Below the pieces are notes generated by a model. The model made no database searches and had not been told where the DNA came from. It was given only the letters and a program-made list of their open reading frames with translations. Of a stretch of 64,000 nt of DNA, positions 54,198 to 63,346 are shown piece after piece. Within the stretch, counting starts at the first letter, position 1, and each line of letters begins with the position of its first letter. This DNA is from Telmatospirillum sp. J64-1 (GTDB lineage: Bacteria > Pseudomonadota > Alphaproteobacteria > Rhodospirillales > Magnetospirillaceae). The stretch spans positions 62,001-126,000 of the forward strand of contig NZ_SBHN01000007.1 in the NCBI RefSeq assembly GCF_006980715.1, written 5' to 3'. The position numbers and the translations under genes were made by a program.

Positions 54198-56381
54198 TCA
54201 GCTCCTCCTGTCGCTGGCCCGCTTGTGCCGCAGCAATTCGAGCAGCAGCAGGGACCGGCCGGTCACCAGATATTCCTCGCCGCTCATGAAGCGGCGGCGG
54301 TGCAGGTCCTCCTGCGCAGGATCGTCTTCGACCAGATTGGTGTCGATCAGGCAGCGCCAGGCCTCCCCGCCCTCCACCTCGGGCAAGGTGAAGCCGACCA
54401 CGTCGTGATGGGCATTCAGGACCAGCAGCAGGGTCGTGTCCTCGGCGGGGCGCTTGATGCCGGTGGCGCGCGCCCGCCCATCCAGCAGCATGCCCATGCA
54501 GCGGGCGTTAGGATCTTCCCAATGCTCCGTGGTCATGTCGGTACCGGCCGGAGTCAGCCAGCGCACGTCCTTGGCGCCCGAGGCGGGATCGACGGCACCG
54601 GTAAGGAAGCGCCCGCGATGCAGCAGATTGTAGTTCTGGCGGATGGCGATCACCCGGCGCACGAACTCGATCATGCGATAGCCGTCGTCGTCGATCCCTT
54701 CCCAGTCGATCCAGTTCAGCTCGTTGTCCTGGCAATAGGTGTTGTTGTTGCCTTGCTGGGTGCGCCCGAATTCGTCTCCGGCCAGGATCATCGGCGTGCC
54801 CTGGGACAGCAGCAGGGTGGCGAGGAGGTTGCGCTTCTGGCGTTCACGCAGGGCGCGGATCTCAGGGTCGTCGGTCGGCCCCTCGACGCCATGGTTCCAG
54901 CTTCGGTTATGGTCGTGGCCGTCGCGGTTGTCCTCGCCATTGGCCTCGTTGTGCTTCTCGTTGTACGAGACCAGGTCGTGCAGCGTGAAGCCGTCATGGG
55001 CGGTGATGAAATTGACGCTGGCCCAGGGGCGGCGTCCCCGACGATTAAAGAAGTCTCCCGATCCCGTCAGGCGCGCCGCCAAATCGGGCAGATATCCCTC
55101 GTCGCCCTTCCAATAGCTGCGCACGGAATCCCGGAAACGGTCGTTCCATTCCGCCCAGCCGGGGGGGAAGCCGCCGACCTGATAGCCGCCGGGACCGATA
55201 TCCCAAGGCTCGGCGATCAGCTTCAGACCCGACAGGACCGGGTCCTGGCGGCACGCATCCAGGAAGCCGCCGCCCTGGTCGAAGCCGTGCCATTCCCGCC
55301 CCAGGATCGTCGCCAGGTCGAAACGGAAGCCATCCACCCGCATTTCCGTGGCCCAATAGCGCAAGGAATCGGTCACCATCTGCAGGACGCGGGGATGGCT
55401 GACATTCAGCGTGTTGCCGGTGCCGGTATCGTTGATGTAGTAGCGCGGATTGTCGGGCATGAGGCGGTAATAGGAGGCATTGTCGATCCCCTTGAAGGAC
55501 AGGGTCGGGCCACGCTCGTTGCCTTCGGCGGTGTGGTTGTAGACCACGTCGAGAATGACCTCGATCCCCGCATCATGCAGGCGGCTGACCATTTCCTTGA
55601 ATTCATTGACGAAGGCCGTGGCCATGTAGCGCGGATCGGGGGCGAAGAAACCGATGCTGTTATAGCCCCAGTAATTCTTCAGCCCCTTTTCCAGCAGGTA
55701 ACGGTCGTCGACGAAGGCATGGATCGGCAGCAACTCGATAGCGGTTATCCCCAGGGCGCGCAGATAGGCCACCACATCCTTCTGGGCGAGGCCGCTGAAG
55801 GTTCCCCGCAGATTGGGCGGCACGGCGGGATGGCGCATGGTATAGCCGCGCACATGGGTCTCGTAGACGATCAGGCGGTCCCAGGGGATGCGCGGGCGCC
55901 GGCTGCGCCCCCAGGTGAAGGCAGGGTCCTGGACCACGCATTTCGGCATGCCGGCGGCACTGTCCCGGCGATCGAAGGACAGGTCTTCCTTGGACGAGCC
56001 GATACGATATCCGAAATGCGCGTCCGACCAATGCAGGTGACCGATCAGCGCCTTGGCGTAAGGGTCGAGCAGCAGCTTGTTGGGATTGAAGCGGTGCCCC
56101 GCCGCCGGTTCGTAGGGACCGTGGACACGATAGCCGTAGACGGTGCCGGGACGCGCGTCGGGCAGGTAGCCGTGCCAGACCTCATCGGTATATTCGGGCA
56201 GTTCGATCCGTTCCAGCTCCCGCTTGCCTTGCTGGTCGAACAGGCACAGCTCGACCTTGGTCGCATTGGCCGAGAACAGCGCGAAATTCACCCCCAGCCC
56301 ATCCCAGGTTGCGCCCAATGGAAAGGGTAGGCCTTCCATGATCCGCGAAGAGTGGGAAAGGTTGGGTTTCGCGAGCTTCAT
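54198..56381 (-). CDS. glgX: Glycogen debranching enzyme GlgX (TreX-like)
   Basis: A 727-residue GH13 isoamylase-type enzyme that cleaves alpha-1,6 branches of glycogen or maltodextrins. The N-terminal CBM48 region is at about 15-120; the barrel shows region I DVVYNHT, region [12 protein letters not shown] (nucleophile Asp), region III LIAEPWD (acid Glu) and region IV FITAHDG. It would supply linear maltodextrins to TreY/TreZ, whose treY lies at the other end of the window. The ATG at 56381 gives the usual length. It ends close to the AsmA stop, convergently. Confidence 0.95.
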   Translation of the reverse strand: MKLAKPNLSHSSRIMEGLPFPLGATWDGLGVNFALFSANATKVELCLFDQQGKRELERIELPEYTDEVWHGYLPDARPGTVYGYRVHGPYEPAAGHRFNPNKLLLDPYAKALIGHLHWSDAHFGYRIGSSKEDLSFDRRDSAAGMPKCVVQDPAFTWGRSRRPRIPWDRLIVYETHVRGYTMRHPAVPPNLRGTFSGLAQKDVVAYLRALGITAIELLPIHAFVDDRYLLEKGLKNYWGYNSIGFFAPDPRYMATAFVNEFKEMVSRLHDAGIEVILDVVYNHTAEGNERGPTLSFKGIDNASYYRLMPDNPRYYINDTGTGNTLNVSHPRVLQMVTDSLRYWATEMRVDGFRFDLATILGREWHGFDQGGGFLDACRQDPVLSGLKLIAEPWDIGPGGYQVGGFPPGWAEWNDRFRDSVRSYWKGDEGYLPDLAARLTGSGDFFNRRGRRPWASVNFITAHDGFTLHDLVSYNEKHNEANGEDNRDGHDHNRSWNHGVEGPTDDPEIRALRERQKRNLLATLLLSQGTPMILAGDEFGRTQQGNNNTYCQDNELNWIDWEGIDDDGYRMIEFVRRVIAIRQNYNLLHRGRFLTGAVDPASGAKDVRWLTPAGTDMTTEHWEDPNARCMGMLLDGRARATGIKRPAEDTTLLLVLNAHHDVVGFTLPEVEGGEAWRCLIDTNLVEDDPAQEDLHRRRFMSGEEYLVTGRSLLLLELLRHKRASDRRS

Positions 56382-56527
56382 GATGATGCCTCAGATGACA
56401 AGCCTGATGCTCTAACACCCTCAAAGGAAGGGAGTTCTCCGCATCTGAAAAAATGCCTCTCGATGCGTCCGCCGCGCACGATTCCGCCCCTCAGGTGTTT
56501 TCTTTGCGTAGGCGAGGGAGAAACGAC

Positions 56528-56707
56528 ATGAAGACTTTTCTGGTAAGCGTGGCCTTTACCCTGGTGCTGGCCGTGGCCGGCGGCTTCATCCTGCCCGGCT
56601 TCTTCAGCCAAAATGCCGCCGACACCTATGCCTCGCCGAGCGCACGCGTCGGCGCGGAAGGAACGGAAGAAGCCAGGGACTTCTCCGGCCGAAACCTGCC
56701 CGAGTAA
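56528..56707 (+). CDS. Small membrane or exported protein
   Basis: A 59-residue protein with one hydrophobic helix at the N-terminus (MKTFLVSVAFTLVLAVAGGF) and a short polar tail (NAADTYASPSARVG...). GAGGGAG ahead of the ATG supports translation. Small inner-membrane proteins of this size often accompany oxidoreductases, but it is on the strand opposite to the fdh operon. I cannot name it. The convergent terminator at 56715-56738 lies at its 3' end. Confidence 0.65.
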   Translation: MKTFLVSVAFTLVLAVAGGFILPGFFSQNAADTYASPSARVGAEGTEEARDFSGRNLPE

Positions 56708-56714
56708 AAGAAAA

Positions 56715-56738
56715 GGAGCGGCCCCATAGGGCCGCTCC
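56715..56738 (-). terminator. Terminator of the formate dehydrogenase operon
   Basis: GGAGCGGCCC/GGGCCGCTCC (10 bases, four-base loop) is followed on the minus strand by TTTTCTTTTA. It sits ten bases past the gamma-subunit stop and also near the small protein's stop, so it may serve both. Confidence 0.75.
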
Positions 56739-56748
56739 GATGTCTTTC

Positions 56749-57774
56749 CTATTCCCCGGCCGGGCGCTGGGCCATGTTCGGGGGACTGTCGGCATAGCCC
56801 TTGCGGACCTGCTCCTCGTACCAGGCGGCATGGTGTTCCCGCGCCCAGTTCTCGTCCACCTGGCCGTTGCCCATGGCGTCGAAGGCGCCTTCCATGCCCA
56901 CCGTGCCGATATAGATGTGGCCGATGATGGCCGCGATCAGCAGCGCCGCCAGCACGCCGTGGATGATATGGATGACCTGCATCCCCCAGATGCCGGTGAA
57001 GGCGAAGGGCGTCATCAGCAGGAAGCCGGTGACCGCCAGCCCCAAGCCGCCCAGGACGATCGACCAGAACATGCCCTTCTGACCGGCATTGAACCGTCCG
57101 GTCTTGACATGCGGCCCGCCATCCTTGGAAAGCATGCCGCCCATGGTCTTGACCCAGGCGACGTCGCTCCTGTTGGGGATGTTGTCCTTGATCCACAGGG
57201 CCACCACCAGCACCAGCCCGACCACGAAGGGAATGCTGAAGAAGTTGTGAATGGCCATGCCCGCCTGCGCCAGGGCCGTGAAGGCCGAATTACCGATGAG
57301 CGGAAGCAGCAAGGGCCGCCCGAAGGTCAGGATCAGCCCGGTCAGGGCCAGGACCAGGAAGCTGGTGGCGATGGTCCAATGCGCGAAGCGGTCGATGCTG
57401 TTGAAACGCAGCACCTTCCGCCCCGACAGGCCGGAATGCAGGCGGATCTTGCCGCGGATCAGGAAGAAAGCCAGCAGCGCCACGGCAACGATAATGGCCA
57501 GGCCGCCGATGATCCAGGGCAGGTAATCCCGGCGGAAGCTCCGCCAGTCGCGCCCTTCCGGCTGCACCAGGACGGCCAGGTTCTGGTCGGGAATGGTCAC
57601 GCTGCCGACCAGGCGGCTTTCATCCGGATTGTAGATCTGGACCTGATCGGGCGCGGTCGGCGCATCCGGCCGCGGCTCGTTCGCATACTGGGCCTGCGCG
57701 GCGGGCATGGCGAAGAGAAGGGCCAGGGCCACCAGCAGCGGAGCGAGCAGGAAGAAATGAGAATGACGTCTCAT
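56749..57774 (-). CDS. Formate dehydrogenase gamma subunit (cytochrome b556)
   Basis: A 341-residue membrane anchor that binds two b hemes and passes electrons from formate to quinone. It has a signal peptide (about 1-28) and a periplasmic stretch, then four core helices with heme-ligand histidines in RFAHWTIATSF, GMAIHNFFSIP, and HIIHGVLAALLIAAIIGHIY. It matches the FdnI/FdoI type. The ATG at 57774 has GAGGAG seven bases ahead; the TTG upstream is not needed. Last gene of the operon; 11 bases from the beta subunit. Confidence 0.93.
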   Translation of the reverse strand: MRRHSHFFLLAPLLVALALLFAMPAAQAQYANEPRPDAPTAPDQVQIYNPDESRLVGSVTIPDQNLAVLVQPEGRDWRSFRRDYLPWIIGGLAIIVAVALLAFFLIRGKIRLHSGLSGRKVLRFNSIDRFAHWTIATSFLVLALTGLILTFGRPLLLPLIGNSAFTALAQAGMAIHNFFSIPFVVGLVLVVALWIKDNIPNRSDVAWVKTMGGMLSKDGGPHVKTGRFNAGQKGMFWSIVLGGLGLAVTGFLLMTPFAFTGIWGMQVIHIIHGVLAALLIAAIIGHIYIGTVGMEGAFDAMGNGQVDENWAREHHAAWYEEQVRKGYADSPPNMAQRPAGE

Positions 57775-57785
57775 GATCGTTCTCC

Positions 57786-58421
57786 TCAACTCCGCACGGG
57801 GGGATGGACGGGTTCATAGGTATTGCCCTCGCCGTCGGGGCCATAGGCGGTTTCCCAGCCCACGGCGGCGGTGCCGTAGCCGCGCCGCACCACGCGCTCG
57901 CGGTAGATGTCTTCCAGCACGGCGCCGTCCCCAGCCATCAGCGCGCGGGTCGAGCACATTTCCGCACAAAGCGGCAGCTTGCCCTCGGCCAGGCGGTTGG
58001 CGCCGTATTTCTGGTATTCCACCGGCGTCATGTCCTCCTCGGGGCCGCCCGAGCAGAAGGTGCACTTGTCCATCTTGCCGCGAGACCCGTAATTGGTCGT
58101 CTGCGGGAATTGCGGCGCGCCGAAGGGACAGGCATAGAAGCAATAACCGCAGCCGATACAGAGATCCTTGTCATGCAGGACCACACCGTCGGCGGTCTGG
58201 TAGAAGCACCCCACCGGACAGACCGTGGCGCAGGGCGCCGCCGTGCAATGCATGCAGGCGATGGAGATGGAGCGTTCCCGTCCCACCTCGCCGTCGTTCA
58301 GCGTGACGACGCGGCGGCGGTTCATGCCCCAGGGGACTTCATGTTCGTTCTTGCAGGCGGTGACGCAGGCGTTGCACTCGATGCAACGGCCCGAATCACA
58401 CAGGAATTTCATTCTGGCCAT
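57786..58421 (-). CDS. Formate dehydrogenase beta subunit (four [4Fe-4S] ferredoxin)
   Basis: A 211-residue electron-transfer protein with four ferredoxin-type cysteine sets: CIECNACVTAC (with Cys13), CMHCTAAPCATVCP, CIGCGYCFYACP, and CTFC with a later CSTRALMAG. It carries electrons from the alpha subunit to the cytochrome. No own signal is obvious; it would be carried out with the alpha subunit. ATG 58421 has GAGGGAGGG ahead; 11 bases after the alpha stop. Equivalent to FdnH. Confidence 0.93.
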   Translation of the reverse strand: MARMKFLCDSGRCIECNACVTACKNEHEVPWGMNRRRVVTLNDGEVGRERSISIACMHCTAAPCATVCPVGCFYQTADGVVLHDKDLCIGCGYCFYACPFGAPQFPQTTNYGSRGKMDKCTFCSGGPEEDMTPVEYQKYGANRLAEGKLPLCAEMCSTRALMAGDGAVLEDIYRERVVRRGYGTAAVGWETAYGPDGEGNTYEPVHPPVRS

Positions 58422-58432
58422 GGCACCCTCCC

Positions 58433-61330
58433 TCAAGCCGGTTCGACGCGGCACAGCGTCACCTTGGTCTCCTGCATGAAGGTGACCGGGTCATAGCCAT
58501 AGGTCGTCACGGCATTACAAGGTTCGCCCAGGACGATGGGGTCGGTGCCTTCCGGATAGTACTGGCGGTGGCTTTCACCTTGCCAATAGCCCGAGAAGTG
58601 GAAGGGCATGAAGACCGTTCCAGGGCCGATACGGTTGGTGACGAGCGCCCGCACCCTGGCCCGCGAATTGGCTTCCGGCCCATGGACCCAGACCCATTGG
58701 CCGTGGCTGATGCCCAGCCTCTGGGCGTCCTCGGTGTTGATCTCGGCGAACATGTTCTGTTGCAGTTCGGCCAGCCAGCGGTTCGAGCGCGTCTCCTCGC
58801 CGCCGCCTTCGTATTCCACCAATCGTCCCGAGGTCAGGACCATGGGGAATTGCTCCTGCAGGTTCCTTTGCGCCACGGCGGCCTGCAACGACTGGCCCAG
58901 TTGCGGCAGGCGATAATCGCGGCGGTCGGGAATGGCCGGGAATTCGCTGATCAGGTCCGGACGCGGTGAATAGATCGGCTCCCGGTGGATCGGCACCGGG
59001 TCGGGCAGGTTCCAAGCCACGGCACGCGCCTTGGCGTTGCCGTAGGGCAGGCAGCCATGCTTCAAGGCGACGCGGATGATGCCCATGGACAGGTCGGTCT
59101 GCCAGCTCACGTCGTCGATATTCTCGCCGCCGATCAGTTCGATGACCCGCCTTTCCTCAGGCGTCAGGTCCTGCTCCCAGCCCAGCTTGCGCAGCACCGC
59201 CATGGTGAATTCGGGATAGCCGTCCTCGATCTCCGAGCCCACCGTGTAGGAACCCTCGGCCAGCAGGTTCTGGCCTTCACGCTCGACCCCGAAGCGGGCG
59301 CGGAAGGTGCCGCCGCCTTCCATCACATGGACGGAGGTGTCGTAGAGATTGGGCGAACCGGGATGGCGCAGTTCGGGATGGCCCCAGCAGGGCCAGGGCA
59401 GGCCGTAATACTCGCCCTCGCAGGGCCCCCTTGTGGCCCGCATGCTGACCTTGTCGAAATCGGCCTGATAGCGCATGTGCATCTTCAGCCGTTCCGGCGA
59501 CTGGCCGGTATAGCCGGTGGACAGACAGCCGCGATTCATCTCGCGCAGGATGTCCTCGGGCAAGGGATGGCTGTCCTCGACGGCGATATTCTTGAACATC
59601 TCCTCGGCGAAGCCCAGCTTGGCCGCCAGCCGGTAGATGATCTCGTAATCGTCCTTGGACTCGAAGATCGGCTCGACGATCTTCTCGCCCCATTGCATCG
59701 AACGGTTGGAACAGGTGCGCGAGCCCGAGGTCTCGAACTGCGTGCAGGCCGGCAGCAGATAGGTGCCGTTGCGGCGTTCGGGGATCGAGGCGAAGGTCGT
59801 CGGATGGGGATCGGCGATGACCAGCAGGTCCAGATCCGCCAGCCCCTTCACCATCTCGGGCATGCGGGTGACGGTATTGCCGCCATGGCCGAAACAGACG
59901 AAGGCCCGCAGGCGGTCGGGCTGTTCGATCTGCTCGGGGTCCGACAGGACGGCATCGAACCAGCGCGTGGTCGGGATCCCCTTGGTCTCCATCAGCTTCT
60001 TCGAGGCGAAGCGGCTGACCATCCAGTCATAATCCACCTCCCAGACCCGGCTCCAATGCTGCCAGGCCCCTTCCTCCAGGCCGTAATAGGACGGCAGGGT
60101 CGAGACATCCAGGCCGAAATCCGTCGCCCCCTGCACGTTGCAATGGCCGCGATAGATGTTGGCCCCGCCCCCGGCCACGCCGATATTGCCCAGGGCCAGT
60201 TGCAGCACGCAGAGCGCGCGCACATTGGCCGTGCCGACGGAATGCTGGGTCACGCCCATGCACCAGATCACGGTGGCGGGACGGTTCTCGACCATGGTCT
60301 GGGCGATGCGGCGCAGCTGCTCGCCCGGCACGCCGCTGACCCGCTCGACCTCTTCGGGCGTCCAGCGCCGCACTTCCTCGCGGATCTGGTCCATGCCGTA
60401 GACGCGCTGCTGGATGTATTCCTTGTCTTCCCAGCCATTCTCGAAGATGTGCCAGAGGATGCCCCAGACCACCGGGATATCGGTACCGGGGCGGATGCGC
60501 ACATATTCGGTGGCATGGGCGGCCGTGCGGGTGAAGCGCGGGTCGATGACGATGAAGGGCGCCTGGTTGATCTCCTTGCCGCGCAGCATGTGCTGCATCG
60601 ACACCGGATGCGCCTCGGCCGGATTGCCGCCGACGATCACCAGGCATTTGGAATTCTGGATGTCGTTGTAGCTGTTGGTCATGGCGCCATAGCCCCAGGT
60701 ATTGGCGACGCCGGCGACCGTGGTGGAATGACAGATGCGGGCCTGGTGATCGACGTTATTGGTGCCCCAGAAGGCGGCCAGCTTGCGGTAGAGATACGAG
60801 CCTTCATTGGAGAATTTGGCCGAACCCAGCCAGAAGACGGAATCGGGGCCGGAGCTTTCACGGATTTCCATCAGCTTGTCGCCGATCTCGTCGATGGCCT
60901 GCTCCCAGGACAGACGCTGCCAGGTTCCATCCACCAGCTTCAGCGGATATTTCAGCCGCCGCTCGCCATGAACCACCTCGCGCACCGATGCGCCCTTGGC
61001 GCAATGGGTGCCTTGGCTGATGGGGCTTTCCCAGCCCGGTTCCTGGCCGACCCAGACGCCGTTCTGGACTTCGGCGATGACCGTGCAGCCGACCGAACAA
61101 TGGGTGCAGATATTCTTGCGCAATTCCACCGGCACGTTGGGCTGCATCGGCCCGGCCTCGGCCTTGCGCACGGTGCCCGGAAGCATCTCCATCGCCGCCA
61201 GGCCGCCGGCGGCGGTGCAGGTGCCTTTCAGGAAGCTGCGGCGGTCGATACCGCTGCCGGTGATGGTGGAGGCGAGATGCCCGGACAAGGTCTTCCGGAC
61301 CGGCTTGGCTGAAGAGCGTTTGATCAGCAT
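58433..61330 (-). CDS. Formate dehydrogenase alpha subunit (Mo/W-bisMGD), cysteine type
   Basis: A 965-residue catalytic subunit oxidising formate to CO2. A twin-arginine signal (DRRSFLKG, Arg30-Arg31) exports the folded enzyme. The Fe-S cluster binds Cys75, Cys78, Cys82 and Cys110 (CTHCSVGC...CAKG). The active-site residue is a cysteine (Cys200 in ARICHSTT) where many homologues have selenocysteine; no in-frame TGA is needed. Typical molybdopterin blocks (VIVGGNPAEAHPVS, SGSRTCSNRS) follow. ATG 61330 has AGGAGG ahead. It is in the fdhX-alpha-beta-gamma order of alphaproteobacteria. Confidence 0.95.
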   Translation of the reverse strand: MLIKRSSAKPVRKTLSGHLASTITGSGIDRRSFLKGTCTAAGGLAAMEMLPGTVRKAEAGPMQPNVPVELRKNICTHCSVGCTVIAEVQNGVWVGQEPGWESPISQGTHCAKGASVREVVHGERRLKYPLKLVDGTWQRLSWEQAIDEIGDKLMEIRESSGPDSVFWLGSAKFSNEGSYLYRKLAAFWGTNNVDHQARICHSTTVAGVANTWGYGAMTNSYNDIQNSKCLVIVGGNPAEAHPVSMQHMLRGKEINQAPFIVIDPRFTRTAAHATEYVRIRPGTDIPVVWGILWHIFENGWEDKEYIQQRVYGMDQIREEVRRWTPEEVERVSGVPGEQLRRIAQTMVENRPATVIWCMGVTQHSVGTANVRALCVLQLALGNIGVAGGGANIYRGHCNVQGATDFGLDVSTLPSYYGLEEGAWQHWSRVWEVDYDWMVSRFASKKLMETKGIPTTRWFDAVLSDPEQIEQPDRLRAFVCFGHGGNTVTRMPEMVKGLADLDLLVIADPHPTTFASIPERRNGTYLLPACTQFETSGSRTCSNRSMQWGEKIVEPIFESKDDYEIIYRLAAKLGFAEEMFKNIAVEDSHPLPEDILREMNRGCLSTGYTGQSPERLKMHMRYQADFDKVSMRATRGPCEGEYYGLPWPCWGHPELRHPGSPNLYDTSVHVMEGGGTFRARFGVEREGQNLLAEGSYTVGSEIEDGYPEFTMAVLRKLGWEQDLTPEERRVIELIGGENIDDVSWQTDLSMGIIRVALKHGCLPYGNAKARAVAWNLPDPVPIHREPIYSPRPDLISEFPAIPDRRDYRLPQLGQSLQAAVAQRNLQEQFPMVLTSGRLVEYEGGGEETRSNRWLAELQQNMFAEINTEDAQRLGISHGQWVWVHGPEANSRARVRALVTNRIGPGTVFMPFHFSGYWQGESHRQYYPEGTDPIVLGEPCNAVTTYGYDPVTFMQETKVTLCRVEPA

Positions 61331-61348
61331 TGCAGTCTCCTCCTCCCC

Positions 61349-61588
61349 CTAAAGCCGGTTCAGTGCATAGAAACGCTGCACCCATTCGCTATCCCGATAA
61401 CGCGACTTGACCAGTTCATCGGCGGTCTCGGGCACCTGCGCCCGAGTGGCCGTGACCAGGACCGGAAGGGCCGTGGCGGTGCCGGCCGCCAGGCCGAAGC
61501 CCTTCAAGAAACTCCGCCGCGCCACGTTGCATTCGGGACTGGTTTCCTGTGCTGGGGCGGGATGTGGGGCATGGTGTTGTTTTTTCAT
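61349..61588 (-). CDS. Formate dehydrogenase-associated TAT small protein (FdhX-like)
   Basis: A 79-residue protein with a twin-arginine motif (NVARRSFLKGFG, about 21-32) and a hydrophobic core, found directly before fdhA in proteobacteria (the formate dehydrogenase region TAT-target family). The mature part ends YALNRL. Exact job unknown; possibly a small subunit or a folding/export helper. The ATG overlaps the TorD-like stop by four bases (ATGA), so translation is coupled. Confidence 0.85.
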   Translation of the reverse strand: MKKQHHAPHPAPAQETSPECNVARRSFLKGFGLAAGTATALPVLVTATRAQVPETADELVKSRYRDSEWVQRFYALNRL

Positions 61589-62220
61589 TCTTCTTGTCCT
61601 CCCTTGTCGTGAGGCGCCGCGCCCATGGCGAAGGCATCGGTTTCGATTTCAAGGAAAAGCCGCCCGATCTGGCCGAGCGGACGGTAGAGATTGGCCGAGG
61701 GGGCCTTTTCGAGATCGGCGAAGCAGATCCCCGCCCAGGGCTGGAGATGACGCCGGAAGAAGTCCTGCTGGGTCTGCAAGGAGGCAGGCGTGCCGAACAG
61801 GCCGGTCATCAGCCCGGCCATCATCTCGCACAGGGCGGCAAGGTGGTCTTCCGGTTCGGACACGTCCTCGCTGCGCTCGATGCCCAGGGCCTGCATATCC
61901 TGACGCAGCCGTGCCAGCGGCCGGTCGTTCAGGAAGCCGGTCAGGTAGTAGGAGGCATAGGGGACGACTTCACCCCGCGTGACGCCGATGAACAGGGCAT
62001 TGAATTCCCGTTCCGCCTGTTCCGGCGTCATCCGCCTCGCCGCCTGGCCCAGGGCGCCCAAGGCCCGGCCCAGGGGGGTGGCGTCCGGCGGCAGGGAAGC
62101 GAGATAGTCCAGCAGCGCTGCTTCCGGCGGCTTGGCCAGCATCCGCGACAGCAAGGTATAAAGACGTGCCCGCAGCAGGTCGGCTTCGTCGATCATGTCG
62201 GAGGCAGGAATGGCAGCCAT
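61585..62220 (-). CDS. TorD-like molecular chaperone for formate dehydrogenase
   Basis: A 211-residue helical protein of the TorD/DmsD family that binds Tat signals and guides cofactor insertion. Blocks such as AEREFNALFIGVTRGEVVPY and YASYYLTGFLNDRPLARLR are typical; a later SEPEDHLAALCEMMAGL segment matches the EPEDHL core of the family. It probably acts on the alpha subunit. The ATG at 62220 was chosen over a non-conserved extension. It is followed at once by fdhX. Confidence 0.88.
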   Translation of the reverse strand: MAAIPASDMIDEADLLRARLYTLLSRMLAKPPEAALLDYLASLPPDATPLGRALGALGQAARRMTPEQAEREFNALFIGVTRGEVVPYASYYLTGFLNDRPLARLRQDMQALGIERSEDVSEPEDHLAALCEMMAGLMTGLFGTPASLQTQQDFFRRHLQPWAGICFADLEKAPSANLYRPLGQIGRLFLEIETDAFAMGAAPHDKGGQEE

Positions 62221-62303
62221 TGATATCCCTTGTGCCTGTCCGGGAGGCGATGTCCTCCCACTTCGCAAACACGGCTGCCGCCCAAGTGTTGCAGGCCTGC
62301 CAA

Positions 62304-62846
62304 TCAGGAATAGTCGGCGTCTTCCTCCTTCGGCGAATGCTTTTCTTCCGTGACCTCTTCGGCCTCGGCGATTACCTCTTCCGTATCATCCAAAAGGTGT
62401 TCTTCCGGCTCCTCCGGTTGCTGCGGTTCCGGCTGCCCGAAGACCTTCTCGCACATGCGCGCGATGTCATCGACCGGCAGCAACTTGCCGTAGCCGGGCG
62501 CGTTGCAATCCCAGTCATACTCGGCGAAACCCTTGAATCCGGCGATCTTAGGATCGCTGCGCCAAGCCGTGCGCAAGGCCGCCAGCCGCAGCGCCTTGGG
62601 CACGTTAGGCGCCATGAAGGGCCGGTAATCACTGTCCGCCCCCAAGGAGTCGAGGGGCGGCAGCGAAGGAGGTACCTCCTCCTCTTCCGTCACCGTCGGC
62701 ACGCATGCCGCCGCGTCCTCGGTGGGCGGCGACGGGGGGACCGGCTCGGCCTCGCGGATTTCAGGGTCGCGGATTTCGGGCTCGGCTTGAACCGCCTGGC
62801 GTTTCAGGCGCGACCAGCGGCTGACGAAACCTTCCTGTTCGCTCAT
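62304..62846 (-). CDS. DUF3306 protein
   Basis: A 180-residue soluble acidic protein with the DUF3306 pattern: an N-terminal FVSRWSRLKRQA segment, a variable proline/glutamate-rich part (about 20-70), then the conserved ALRLAALRTAWRSDPKIAGF and GFAEYDWDCNAPGYG part, then an acid tail. Role unknown; it is found in fdh clusters. The ATG overlaps the DUF3305 stop by four bases. An 83-base gap separates it from the TorD-like gene, where a ferredoxin-type gene is often found in relatives. Confidence 0.87.
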   Translation of the reverse strand: MSEQEGFVSRWSRLKRQAVQAEPEIRDPEIREAEPVPPSPPTEDAAACVPTVTEEEEVPPSLPPLDSLGADSDYRPFMAPNVPKALRLAALRTAWRSDPKIAGFKGFAEYDWDCNAPGYGKLLPVDDIARMCEKVFGQPEPQQPEEPEEHLLDDTEEVIAEAEEVTEEKHSPKEEDADYS

Positions 62847-63346
62847 CTGGGGCCTCCGGGCATGGGGGGACGGCGGGCCAGGATCTCGGGATCGGCGCGG
62901 TCGCGGCGGCGCTTGTAATAGGGGCGCTCGACGTGATGCGCGGCGATGAAGCCTTCCATCCAGACAGCCAAATCGGGCGGCAGCGGCAGGGCCTCGATCA
63001 GGTCGCTTCCGGAATCGGCATGAATGTCGATCTCACCCGGATCGACGGTCACCTCCAGCAGCCGCATCCCCAACGGTCCGCCCCGACGCAGGATGACATA
63101 AAGCGCCGGGCGGGCGCTGTTCAGGTTGAAGAGATAGTTGGCCGTTTCGTTGGGGAACAGCGTGATCTCGGCATGGCCCATGTAGTACTGGGTCCAGTCC
63201 GGCCCGCTGGCGAGGACGCTTCCCACCGGCGTTTCCGGCCGCCCCGGCCTGACCGCCGCCACCCGCCAGCGTTCCGGCTGCCATCTATTGTCGAGACGGC
63301 GGCGCTCGGCCACCACCCAGACACTACGCTTTTCCACCTGTCTCAT
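62843..63346 (-). CDS. DUF3305 protein
   Basis: A 167-residue protein with KRSVWVVAERRRLDNRWQPE at its start, WTQYYMGHAEITLFPNETA in the middle (family core), and an acid patch before the end. Role unknown; it always accompanies DUF3306 in fdh-type clusters. The ATG at 63346 gives the family start; the longer frame upstream is not conserved. It overlaps both the preceding and the following gene by four bases. Confidence 0.88.
   Translation of the reverse strand: MRQVEKRSVWVVAERRRLDNRWQPERWRVAAVRPGRPETPVGSVLASGPDWTQYYMGHAEITLFPNETANYLFNLNSARPALYVILRRGGPLGMRLLEVTVDPGEIDIHADSGSDLIEALPLPPDLAVWMEGFIAAHHVERPYYKRRRDRADPEILARRPPMPGGPR

Noticed and set aside
58985-61312. A very long open frame opposite the formate dehydrogenase alpha gene
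   Set aside because: In GC-rich DNA the strand opposite a real gene often lacks stops. The frame has no ribosome site, low-complexity composition and no recognisable domain, while fdhA is unmistakable.
58433-61330. Selenocysteine codon in the formate dehydrogenase
   Set aside because: The frame is uninterrupted and the ligand position is a normal cysteine codon.
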